The position numbers were made by a program, and so were the translations under genes. Source: Verrucomicrobiota bacterium (GTDB lineage: Bacteria; Verrucomicrobiota; Verrucomicrobiia; Limisphaerales; UBA9464). Taken from it: a stretch of 64,000 nucleotides of DNA. Of the stretch, positions 42,762 to 49,883 are shown one piece after another. The stretch covers positions 62,001-126,000 of the forward strand of contig JAFLEF010000012.1 in NCBI GenBank assembly GCA_017309115.1, read 5' to 3'. Each line of letters opens with the position of its first letter. The first letter of the stretch is position 1. The notes beneath the pieces are model-generated. The model was not told the origin of the DNA and did not search any database. It was given only the letters and a program-made list of their open reading frames with translations.

Positions 42762-44210
42762 ATGAACCGGTTCCATTTCCTATGGGCCTCCCTGCTGTGC
42801 CTCCGCCTCCAAACTGGGACCGTCGAATCGGCGGATACGGCTTCGGAGCGATTCTTCGGTCTGACCAACCTGTGGGAAATTCGCCTGACCCTGACAGCCG
42901 CTCATTGGGCGGCGCTGGAGCCCCAGGAACGGATGAACGACGGCACCCGCCCGCCCGGGCCGGGAACGTTCGATCGCGATTACCCGTGGAGCACCGCCAC
43001 TTTCGAGTGCGCGGGTCAGGTGCTCACCAACGTCGCCGTGCGATTCAAAGGCAACTCCTCGTTCAACATGTCCCGCAATGGTTTGAAACGTCCGTTCAAA
43101 CTCGACTTCGACCGAGGCGCCGAAAAGCGGACGTTTTCGGGCCACGAGGAGCTGCTGTTGAACAACAATTTCAACGACGGCACGCAGTTTCGCGAAGCTC
43201 TGGCCTACGGGGTGTTTCGCCGCGCTGGAGTGGCGGCACCCCGCACCGCCTTTGCTCGCGTGTTCCTCACCATTCCGGGTGAACGGACCAATACGTTTCT
43301 CGGCCTCTACACCGTGGCTGAAGCCGTGGAAGGCGATTTTCTTAAGGCAAACTTCGGCTCCAAGAAGGGGCTGTTGGTGAAACCGGAGCGACTGCCGGGT
43401 CTGCGTTTTCTCGGGCCAGATTGGACAGCCTACACCAACCGTTATGAACCGAAGACCGACGTCACGGCCACCGACACCGAACGCTTCATCGCTTTCACTC
43501 GGATGTTGGACGAGGCCGACGACGCAACCTTCGCCCGAGAACTTCCACGCCAGTTAAATCTCACCAACCTCCTCCGCTTGGTGGCAGTGAACGCAGTCTT
43601 GGCCAACTACGACTCGCTGATTGGAACCGGACACAACTTCTACCTCTTCCAGCCGCGCGACGGAAAACCGGCGGTCTTCATCCCCTGGGATCTGAACGAA
43701 TCCTTTGGCGGACATCCCGGTGCAGGAGGGCGCCGAGAGCAGGCGGAGTTCAGCGTGCTTCGGCCGAACTCCGACACCATCCGGTTCCTCAGTCGGGTGC
43801 TGGCCCATCCCGCGTTCGCCGAAGCCTATCGCCAGGAGGTGGCCGCGCTGTTGACCCATGCCTTCAACCCCGTCCGACTTCGAGCCGACGCCGCGCAACT
43901 CGCCCAGTTGATTCAGGAATCGGTCTTTGCCGAATCACCGGAAGCTCGGACGGCCTTCGAAGTCTCCGCCCTCGGCCGAACGAATCTCCTAATGCGCCTG
44001 AACCCCGGCCCAAGTCGAGGCGGCCCTGGCTTCGGTCCGCGGCCCGATGATTTTCCGTTTGCCGCTTGGGTGGATCTGCGAGCCAAGAACGTGGCCGCCG
44101 AAGTGGCTGGCGAACGCACCGGAGCCAAACCCCGAATGCAGCGAGGACCCGGCGGACCCGGTCGTCCCGGCCAGCCGCCGCCCGGAACGCGAAGGGGCGA
44201 AGGTGAATAG
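42762..44210 (+). CDS. Secreted CotH-family kinase-like protein
   Basis: 482 residues after a signal peptide ending near residue 23. The family motifs are present: VRFKGNSSF near 93-101, RPFKLDF, LNNNFND, a LVKPERL turn, NYDSLIGTGHNFYLF near 281-295 and IPWDLNESFGG near 307-317. The last two carry the Asp/Asn residues that bind metal and act in catalysis in CotH protein kinases. CotH proteins phosphorylate secreted or surface proteins in spore-formers, but the role in Verrucomicrobiota is unknown. The C-terminus is Gly/Pro/Arg-rich and looks disordered. The start at 42762 was picked for the signal peptide; the open frame reaches further upstream without support. Confidence 0.85.
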   Translation: MNRFHFLWASLLCLRLQTGTVESADTASERFFGLTNLWEIRLTLTAAHWAALEPQERMNDGTRPPGPGTFDRDYPWSTATFECAGQVLTNVAVRFKGNSSFNMSRNGLKRPFKLDFDRGAEKRTFSGHEELLLNNNFNDGTQFREALAYGVFRRAGVAAPRTAFARVFLTIPGERTNTFLGLYTVAEAVEGDFLKANFGSKKGLLVKPERLPGLRFLGPDWTAYTNRYEPKTDVTATDTERFIAFTRMLDEADDATFARELPRQLNLTNLLRLVAVNAVLANYDSLIGTGHNFYLFQPRDGKPAVFIPWDLNESFGGHPGAGGRREQAEFSVLRPNSDTIRFLSRVLAHPAFAEAYRQEVAALLTHAFNPVRLRADAAQLAQLIQESVFAESPEARTAFEVSALGRTNLLMRLNPGPSRGGPGFGPRPDDFPFAAWVDLRAKNVAAEVAGERTGAKPRMQRGPGGPGRPGQPPPGTRRGEGE

Positions 44211-44226
44211 CCAAGCCTTTTGAGAC

Positions 44227-44264
44227 TGGTAGCGCAGCCTGCGCAGCTACCGCTTTTCGTCCCG
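44227..44264 (+). repeat. Palindromic REP-like element, copy 2
   Basis: GGTAGC and GCTACC arms (44227-44232 and 44245-44250) form a hairpin, followed by GCTTTTCGTCCCGGC. It matches the reverse complement of 40938-40976. It begins 16 bases after the CotH stop codon and could end transcription there. The rest of the 244-base gap (44211-44454) shows only a GAAAGCTGAGAGCTGAGAG repeat near 44361-44382. Confidence 0.85.
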
Positions 44265-44360
44265 GCAGCTAATGCGTCAGAGCATCCACAAACATCAGCA
44301 ACCTCTCACGCCCCCAAAAACGCCAGAGGGCTGGCGCAGTCCAAATGCTTGGAATCGGTT

Positions 44361-44384
44361 GAAAGCTGAGAGCTGAGAGCTGAG
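44361..44384 (+). repeat. Intergenic AGCTGAG microsatellite
   Basis: GAAAGCTGAGAGCTGAGAGCTGAGAG is a short tandem of GAGAGCTGA-like units. Variants of the same motif occur at 137-150, 234-264, 34909-34924, 37449-37476, 48336-48347, 48466-48477 and 54133-54164, always outside coding regions. Confidence 0.7.
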
Positions 44385-44454
44385 AGGTAAATCCTTCGAC
44401 CATGTTGATTTCCAGTACACCACAGAGCGCCCACCTCGACGCTTCCTGACCGCC

Positions 44455-46629
44455 TCAGTAACTCAGCACCAGAACCTCGTGGATGTCGTTCACGGTCGCC
44501 TCCACCCGATTGCCAGTCCGTCGCAAAACCGTGGACGGATTGACGGCCGTGGCGTCCCGAAGGGGTTCGCGGCTGGTCACCGCCACCCGATACAACGGCG
44601 CGTCCTCGATCGGAACAGGGAGCACGTAAGGACGATCCTTGGCCGGGGTGGTCTGGGGCGGGCTGTTGTATCCGAGCAGATGGACGCGAAGAGTGCGGGA
44701 AGCAGGATCATCGGTCACTACCGTCTGTACCGTGATGGGCGCTTCAATGCGCACTCGCGGATTAGGCTGTAGGAACCGGACGCCGTTCGCCAGAAGTCGA
44801 CGCGTCTCGGCCAGATGATGATCGCTGGCCGTCGCCCAGTCGGGGGAAGCGGCCCAGGTCAGCACCGAACCCTTACCGATCTCGTGGAGTAGGAGCGCCG
44901 GGCCCACCGGGGAATCGGCACTCAAGGGCCAGTCCTTGTTGTAGCGGTCCTGGGCGTGCAAAGCGGTGCGATGCGGTTTGAGCAGTTCACCGACCGCCGT
45001 CGCCGTGGTGACTTCATAGACAACCGCCGGACCGCGAATCAGGAAGGACCAATCCGGGCGAATCCCAGCGCCCAGCGGGCCGTCGATGCGCGCCAAATCC
45101 TTCGGCGAAAACCGGACCCAGTTGTCGCTGGACTCCAGTTCGCGCACCCACTTCGCGCCGATCAGGTCAGCCAGCGATGACTTGGCCGGCACTTCACCGC
45201 GCCAACCCCGGGCGCCGGTCAGCCCGGTGATCATCAGCCGCCCGCCCGCTTCGACATAACGTCGGAACAGCGCGACTTCGGCATCCGAGATCACGGCCAC
45301 ATTGGGCAGCAGCAGAACCGGGAACTGTTTCAACCGCTCGAGCGAAACGTTCTCGTCGAGCACCACCGCCCAGGGAATGTGCTCATACTCCATCGCCTTG
45401 TGGGCACCTTGGAAGGCCTGGAACACTTCGGCCGGCCGGTCGCGTCCGAACCAGTCCCGGGTGCGACTGCTGTAGTAGATTCCCACTTCAGAAACCGGCG
45501 TGTGCCCAAAATGGGCGCGCTTGGCCTGAGCTTCCCGGAAGGCCGCGCCGAACCGTTCGTAGGCCACCGGGTCCAACCCGCCGTCAAATCCCGTCTTGTC
45601 CACGATGGTCACGAACCCGCCATGACTGAGCAGCGTGAACAACTCCCAGCGCAGGTCATTCAGCGGCCGGGTGGTTTGATCATGATACATTCGCACACCC
45701 CGTTGCATTGCGATCTGGAACGGAAGTCCCGGCGTCGCCGCCTTGTAGAACTCCGCATTCAGCCCCACCCCCAATGCACTGAATCCCCAGACGCCAGTTT
45801 CGCCAGTGACGAAGTCACCATTCACGGCGTGCTGCACCGGACGCTGCCCGACCTCCCAGGAGAACGGAGGATTGCCATGATAATTGTAATCCACAGTGGC
45901 GCGGGGATTCACCCGACGAATGTGGGCCGTGAGTTCCTTCTCAAACCGCTCGCTGCTGGCGTAGCGAAACTCAAGGAACCGGTCCCAATCCTCGTCCCAA
46001 GTCACCCCCTTCGGCATGGGCTTGCTGTACTGGGCACGAAATTCCTGCTGGCAGGTGGAACACCAGCAACCAAAAGGCGCACCAAAACCCTGGTCCACCA
46101 TGTCGAGATGGAAGCCATCGATGCCGTAGGCGAGCTGCTCTTCCACCATCTGCTTCAAGTAACCAAGATACCCGGAGCGATAACACACGCGTCCGTCGAT
46201 CGGCTGGCCGTCACTGGTGACCTGACGCCACTCGGGATGTTCCCTCAGGGCGTGACTCGGATACTGCACCTGGCAGTAGGCAATGATGGGCAACTGAAGT
46301 TTGCGCCCTTCTTCGACGGCCTCCCGCAGAACATCCCGATCGCCCAACCCAGGCGGCTTCGGCTGCAGCTTCGAGTTGTAGAACGCCCAATCGCCTTCCC
46401 GCGCCCAGATCACCAGGTAGTCCGCACCGCTCGACTTGGAAGCGCGAGCGATATCACGGCCGTTGAACCGGGCAGCGAATCCCAAGTCATTGGTCGAACC
46501 GCCAAACTGGGAACCCGTGGGCCCCACTTCCAAGCCCACCAGGGCGCGGCGAAACCAGGGCGGTTCCGCGGCCGAGACCGAAATCACGAAGCCAAGCACG
46601 GCGAGGAACAGGCATGGGCGAAGTTTCAT
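44455..46629 (-). CDS. Secreted glycoside-hydrolase-like protein (hypothetical GH family, TIM barrel)
   Basis: 724 residues with a Sec signal peptide (1-21). The N-terminal half reads as an (alpha/beta)8 barrel: YLVIWARE, IIAYCQVQ, then DGFHLDMVDQG at 171-181, whose acidic residues are good catalytic candidates, and a metal-like GCWCSTCQQEF at 187-197. This pattern is typical of the hypothetical glycosyl hydrolase 6 group that borders alpha-L-fucosidases. Residues of about 370-600 (VLLLPNVAVISD, GGRLMITG) resemble the beta-galactosidase trimerisation, glutamine-amidotransferase-like domain. A beta-sandwich ends the protein. It follows the serine hydrolase gene by 12 bases on the same strand, so the two probably form one operon. 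Substrate unknown. Confidence 0.82.
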   Translation of the reverse strand: MKLRPCLFLAVLGFVISVSAAEPPWFRRALVGLEVGPTGSQFGGSTNDLGFAARFNGRDIARASKSSGADYLVIWAREGDWAFYNSKLQPKPPGLGDRDVLREAVEEGRKLQLPIIAYCQVQYPSHALREHPEWRQVTSDGQPIDGRVCYRSGYLGYLKQMVEEQLAYGIDGFHLDMVDQGFGAPFGCWCSTCQQEFRAQYSKPMPKGVTWDEDWDRFLEFRYASSERFEKELTAHIRRVNPRATVDYNYHGNPPFSWEVGQRPVQHAVNGDFVTGETGVWGFSALGVGLNAEFYKAATPGLPFQIAMQRGVRMYHDQTTRPLNDLRWELFTLLSHGGFVTIVDKTGFDGGLDPVAYERFGAAFREAQAKRAHFGHTPVSEVGIYYSSRTRDWFGRDRPAEVFQAFQGAHKAMEYEHIPWAVVLDENVSLERLKQFPVLLLPNVAVISDAEVALFRRYVEAGGRLMITGLTGARGWRGEVPAKSSLADLIGAKWVRELESSDNWVRFSPKDLARIDGPLGAGIRPDWSFLIRGPAVVYEVTTATAVGELLKPHRTALHAQDRYNKDWPLSADSPVGPALLLHEIGKGSVLTWAASPDWATASDHHLAETRRLLANGVRFLQPNPRVRIEAPITVQTVVTDDPASRTLRVHLLGYNSPPQTTPAKDRPYVLPVPIEDAPLYRVAVTSREPLRDATAVNPSTVLRRTGNRVEATVNDIHEVLVLSY

Positions 46630-46641
46630 GATTCGACAGGG

Positions 46642-48123
46642 TCACTTGGGAGTTTGCCGACCCACGATCGGCGTCGGCCGAGTGGATCCAAAGCCCACAT
46701 TGAACTCGGGTTCGACGGTCACCTGGGACTCCTGAAACCCGAGCTTCAGCGTCAGGATGTAGGGGGTCTCCGAGTAAACGATCTTGGCCACGAACTGATC
46801 CGGGGTCGCCCAGGCTCCGGCGGAGTCCACCACCGCCTCGGGAAACGTTCCCCAGGCCAGCGTTCCCGACCGCCACTCCCCTTGCCCGAGCGGAACGACC
46901 TGATCCCGGCCGTCAAAGCGCAACCGCACGTTCGCCACAGTTCCGGACTGTCCCTCCAGGGTGAGCGATTCCAATTTCAGATCATTCGTCGGAAACACCC
47001 AGGCTCGGCCCATTCGCGAGGCCGCCGCCGGCGAAGTTGATTCGCCTGCCGGGAATGGAAGGCGCAACCCGCGCAAGCGTTCCCGCAGCCGAGTTTCCGC
47101 CGCCGCGTTCGCCGGCAAAGACCCGTCCTGAAACGCCGGCAGCAACCGATCCCACACCAGATTCATCACGGCCTGCATGTCCTTTACGCCGCTCGTGATC
47201 GCGATCACCACCTCCTGTTCCGGCAACACCAGACAGTACTGACCAAACGCTCCGTCGCCCCGGTACGTGTCATGCCGCGAACGCCAGAATTGAAACCCAT
47301 AGCCCTGATCCCAGTCGCTCTTCGGATTGCTCCCGTTCGACGTCTGCCGGCTCGTCGCCTGATCCACCCACGTGGCGGGCAGCACTTGCCGACCGTTCCA
47401 CTGACCCCGTTGCAGATACAGCTGACCAAACAGGGCGATGTCCTCGGTGCGCAGATTCAGACCGTATCCACCCAGGGTGATGCCCTGGTGATTGGTACCC
47501 CAGGTCGGATTCTCAATGCCCAACGGCTCGAACAAACGCGGCTTCAGGTACTCCAAGACTGTTTGTCCCGTGGCCTTCTGCACCATCGCTGACAGCATGA
47601 AGGTGGCGGGCGTGTTGTAGAGGAAGCGGGTCCCTGGCTTGAACGGAACCGGATGGGACAGGAAGCCCTCCGTGGACATGCCGTCTCCCGACCTCGGGGG
47701 TTCCTTGTCGTGTCCGGTCGACATGCGCAACAGATCACGAACCCTCATGGCCTTGAGATTCGCACTGGGTTCCGCCGGTGCCTGGTCTGGAAAAAACTTC
47801 AGGACTTCATCATCCAAGCTGAGCTTGCCTTCGGCGATCGCCAACCCCACGGCGGTCGATGTGAAACTCTTGCTCAGGGAATAGAGCTCGTGTGGCTTGG
47901 AAGCGGCGTACGGCGCCCACCAGCCTTCGGCGATTACCCGGCCCCGCCGCAGAATCATCACGCTGTGGAGGGCATCGATCGATTTCTCGGCCTCGGTCAC
48001 GAATGCAAGAATGGCGTCGGAAGAGACACCTTGGGATTCCGGCGAACTCCGTGGAAGCGCCGGAGCCGCCGCCAGGGAATGAAGCAAATGCAGCAACGCC
48101 AGAAGTGCGCAGGAAACTCTCAT
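46642..48123 (-). CDS. Secreted serine hydrolase, beta-lactamase / class C esterase family
   Basis: 493 residues with a signal peptide (1-20). The active-site S-x-x-K box is Ser82-Leu-Ser-Lys85 in YSLSKSFTST, and Tyr-x-Asn is in FLYNTPATF, as in class C beta-lactamases, DD-peptidases and related esterases. The C-terminal third (about 365-493) is a beta-rich domain found fused to such hydrolases. Family members include esterases and D-aminopeptidases, so beta-lactam resistance should not be assumed. It is first in an apparent two-gene operon with the glycoside-hydrolase-like protein, and its promoter region is shared with the divergent DHPS-like gene and occupied by a tandem duplication. Confidence 0.87.
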   Translation of the reverse strand: MRVSCALLALLHLLHSLAAAPALPRSSPESQGVSSDAILAFVTEAEKSIDALHSVMILRRGRVIAEGWWAPYAASKPHELYSLSKSFTSTAVGLAIAEGKLSLDDEVLKFFPDQAPAEPSANLKAMRVRDLLRMSTGHDKEPPRSGDGMSTEGFLSHPVPFKPGTRFLYNTPATFMLSAMVQKATGQTVLEYLKPRLFEPLGIENPTWGTNHQGITLGGYGLNLRTEDIALFGQLYLQRGQWNGRQVLPATWVDQATSRQTSNGSNPKSDWDQGYGFQFWRSRHDTYRGDGAFGQYCLVLPEQEVVIAITSGVKDMQAVMNLVWDRLLPAFQDGSLPANAAAETRLRERLRGLRLPFPAGESTSPAAASRMGRAWVFPTNDLKLESLTLEGQSGTVANVRLRFDGRDQVVPLGQGEWRSGTLAWGTFPEAVVDSAGAWATPDQFVAKIVYSETPYILTLKLGFQESQVTVEPEFNVGFGSTRPTPIVGRQTPK

Positions 48124-48226
48124 GGAAGGAAACTCCCGGACCCTGTCAGCGCCGGCCCCCGCTGGCCACCCTGTTTCTATTCCCCGAGCCGGGCAGGGTT
48201 CAGTTCAGTTGAAAGGATTCAAAATC

Positions 48227-48347
48227 GGTGGGGCGACGCTCCGCGGAGCCGAACGCTCGTGGACTCCACCCGCATCTCTTCGCCGAGACACCAACGGCTC
48301 GGTGGAACCTCGCCCTACCGTTGTATCCCTTCCGACCTCTCAGCTCT
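48227..48347 (+). repeat. 121-base tandem repeat, unit 1
   Basis: Begins GGTGGGGCGACGCTCCGCGG and ends TCCGACCTCTCAGCTCT. Unit 2 begins 130 bases later with only about three substitutions. Each unit has its own long imperfect inverted repeat: the left arm GGGGCGACGCTCCGCGGAGC faces the right arm whose complement reads GGTAGGGCGAGGTTCCACCG. Unit-scale folding into a long hairpin is therefore possible. Confidence 0.92.
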
Positions 48348-48356
48348 CTCCCCCCC

Positions 48357-48477
48357 GGTGGGGCGACGCTCCGCGGAGCCGAACGCTCGTGGACTCCACC
48401 CGCATCTCTTCGCCGAGACACGAACGGCTCGGTGGAACCTCGCCCTACCATTGTTTCCCTTCCGACCTCTCAGCTCT
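48357..48477 (+). repeat. 121-base tandem repeat, unit 2
   Basis: Near-identical to unit 1 (three substitutions seen: CACC/CACG, CCG/CCA, TAT/TTT). It ends 26 bases before the chosen start of the DHPS-like gene. An open frame runs through both units in phase with that gene, but this is a by-product of the repeat and not a real N-terminal extension. Confidence 0.92.
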
Positions 48478-48503
48478 CAGGAGCTCGACATTTCCCAAAG
48501 CCG

Positions 48504-49409
48504 ATGTTCTCTCCGGACGTCATGTTGAAGTTGGAAGATTTGGCGGAACTCGCCGCCCATCACGGATCCGCCCTCCCGGCCAAAGTGGCCGCCTTTGAAA
48601 TCGCCGGACGCCGGTTTGACGGCAATGCCGCACCCGAATTGATGGGGGTCATCAATCTTTCCGCCGACTCCTGGTACCGGGAATCCGTCTGCCTTTCCGC
48701 CGATGCCGCCATCGAGCGCGGACGCATCCTCGCCGCCCAAGGCGCCGCCATTCTGGACCTGGGAGCGGAATCCACCCTGGCCCACGCCGCCCGGGTCGAT
48801 GAAGCCGCCCAACAATCCAAACTCCTGCCCGTCGTTCGGGAACTCGCTCGGTCCGGACTGCTGGTCTCGGTAGAGACGTATCATCCGTCCGTGACCCGCG
48901 CCGCCTTTGAAGCCGGCGCCCGAATTCTGAATCTGACCGGCACCGAACAAACCGAAGATCTGTTCCGCATGGTGGCCGACTTCGAGGGCGGAGTCATCTT
49001 GTGCCACGTGCAGGGGGCCCACGTCCGGGCTGTCGCCGACTTCGACTTCGGCTCCGATCCCACCGCCATGCTGTACGAGTACTTCGCACCGCGGGTGGAA
49101 CAAGCCCAACGCTGCGGAGTCAGCCGACTCTGGATCGATCCCGGGCTGGGGTTCTACTATCGCAATCTCCAGGATTCCTCGACCCGCATCCGGCATCAGA
49201 TGCGGGTCTTCCTGAACACCTTTCGATTGCGCGCCTTGGGCTGGCCAACCTGCCACGCCCTGCCCCACGCGTTCGAATGTTTCGGCGAGGAAGTGCGCAG
49301 CGCCGAACCCTTCTTCGCGGTCCTGGCCGCTCTGGGAAAGACCGACCTATTCCGAACCCACGAGATTGCCCGAACCCGAGCGGTCCTGAAGACCCTCCAA
49401 GTGTGGTGA
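48504..49409 (+). CDS. Dihydropteroate-synthase-like protein with divergent active site
   Basis: 301 residues with a pterin-binding TIM-barrel layout. Recognisable boxes: LMGVINLSADSW at 46-57 (family MGVxNxTPDSF), DLGAEST at 85-91, SVETY at 122-126 (family SIDTY, so Asp is replaced by Glu), ILNLTG at 141-146, CHVQG at 167-171, IDPGLGFYY at 211-219 (family DPGFGFGK, the Lys is lost) and RTHE at 284-287. The family SRK motif, whose Lys contacts pterin, is not found; that stretch reads CHALPHAFECFG. It may be a paralogue with another pterin or methyl-transfer function, and not the folate enzyme. The start is either 48504 or 48522; upstream codons fall in the tandem repeat. A small membrane-protein gene follows 13 bases on. 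Confidence 0.75.
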   Translation: MFSPDVMLKLEDLAELAAHHGSALPAKVAAFEIAGRRFDGNAAPELMGVINLSADSWYRESVCLSADAAIERGRILAAQGAAILDLGAESTLAHAARVDEAAQQSKLLPVVRELARSGLLVSVETYHPSVTRAAFEAGARILNLTGTEQTEDLFRMVADFEGGVILCHVQGAHVRAVADFDFGSDPTAMLYEYFAPRVEQAQRCGVSRLWIDPGLGFYYRNLQDSSTRIRHQMRVFLNTFRLRALGWPTCHALPHAFECFGEEVRSAEPFFAVLAALGKTDLFRTHEIARTRAVLKTLQVW

Positions 49410-49422
49410 GTAGCCCCAACCC

Positions 49423-49725
49423 ATGCGATCCCCACGCGGCTATCTCGAATGGTATGAAGTTCTCCTCCTGGGATTGGCGGCGGTCGTAGTGTATCCGGAC
49501 AAGGTGCTCGAATGGATCGGGGAGTGGACCGGTTGGTCGCTGGGATTTCGCCACTTGATCTACCTGGAGATGGTCGCCCTCGGGCTGATAGTTCTGGCCA
49601 TGTCGCTGTTGATGCCCGCGTATCCCCAACTGGCCTGGTGGAAACCGATTCTCATGATCGGATTCCTCGGGGTCGTCCGACTCATCGTCAGCTGGGTGAC
49701 CAGTTTCTTGGGGTTTGGGAACTAA
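49423..49725 (+). CDS. Small three-helix membrane protein, unknown
   Basis: 100 residues with hydrophobic segments at about 11-30, 42-65 and 72-95 and few charges. It begins 13 bases after the DHPS-like stop, which suggests co-transcription. No motif allows a family call. The composition and lack of a shadowing longer ORF on the other strand support it as a real gene. Confidence 0.65.
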   Translation: MRSPRGYLEWYEVLLLGLAAVVVYPDKVLEWIGEWTGWSLGFRHLIYLEMVALGLIVLAMSLLMPAYPQLAWWKPILMIGFLGVVRLIVSWVTSFLGFGN

Positions 49726-49883
49726 GAGCCCGTCAGCCTTGGACTCCGCCTGAAGACGTTCTCCTGCCGATTCGTCGGTCTCCCCTGAAGGTCACCCTGG
49801 AAGACGATCCTTGGCGAAACGGCACGCTTCGCCGCTTGGATTTCTCCCGGATTGACGGACACTTCTGACGAAGCACCGAAGCC

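Larger units (their letters stand above)
48124..48503. other. Divergent promoter region carrying a tandem duplication
   Basis: 380 bases between the divergent serine-hydrolase and DHPS-like genes, without a credible gene. Most of it consists of two 121-base units. Any promoter for either gene must lie inside, or between the genes and, these repeats. I cannot pick confident -35/-10 boxes. Confidence 0.75.

Noticed and set aside
46642-48123. Antibiotic-resistance beta-lactamase
   Set aside because: The SxxK and YxN boxes are family-wide and also belong to esterases and peptidases; the context with a glycoside-hydrolase-like gene points to catabolism.
48227-48477. Possible CRISPR array
   Set aside because: Only two long units with a 9-base gap and no spacers or cas genes; it is a tandem duplication.
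48228-48503. 92-codon N-terminal extension of the DHPS-like protein
   Set aside because: It is a translation of the 121-base tandem repeat; the two halves of the extension are almost the same peptide, and DHPS proteins start near the chosen ATG.
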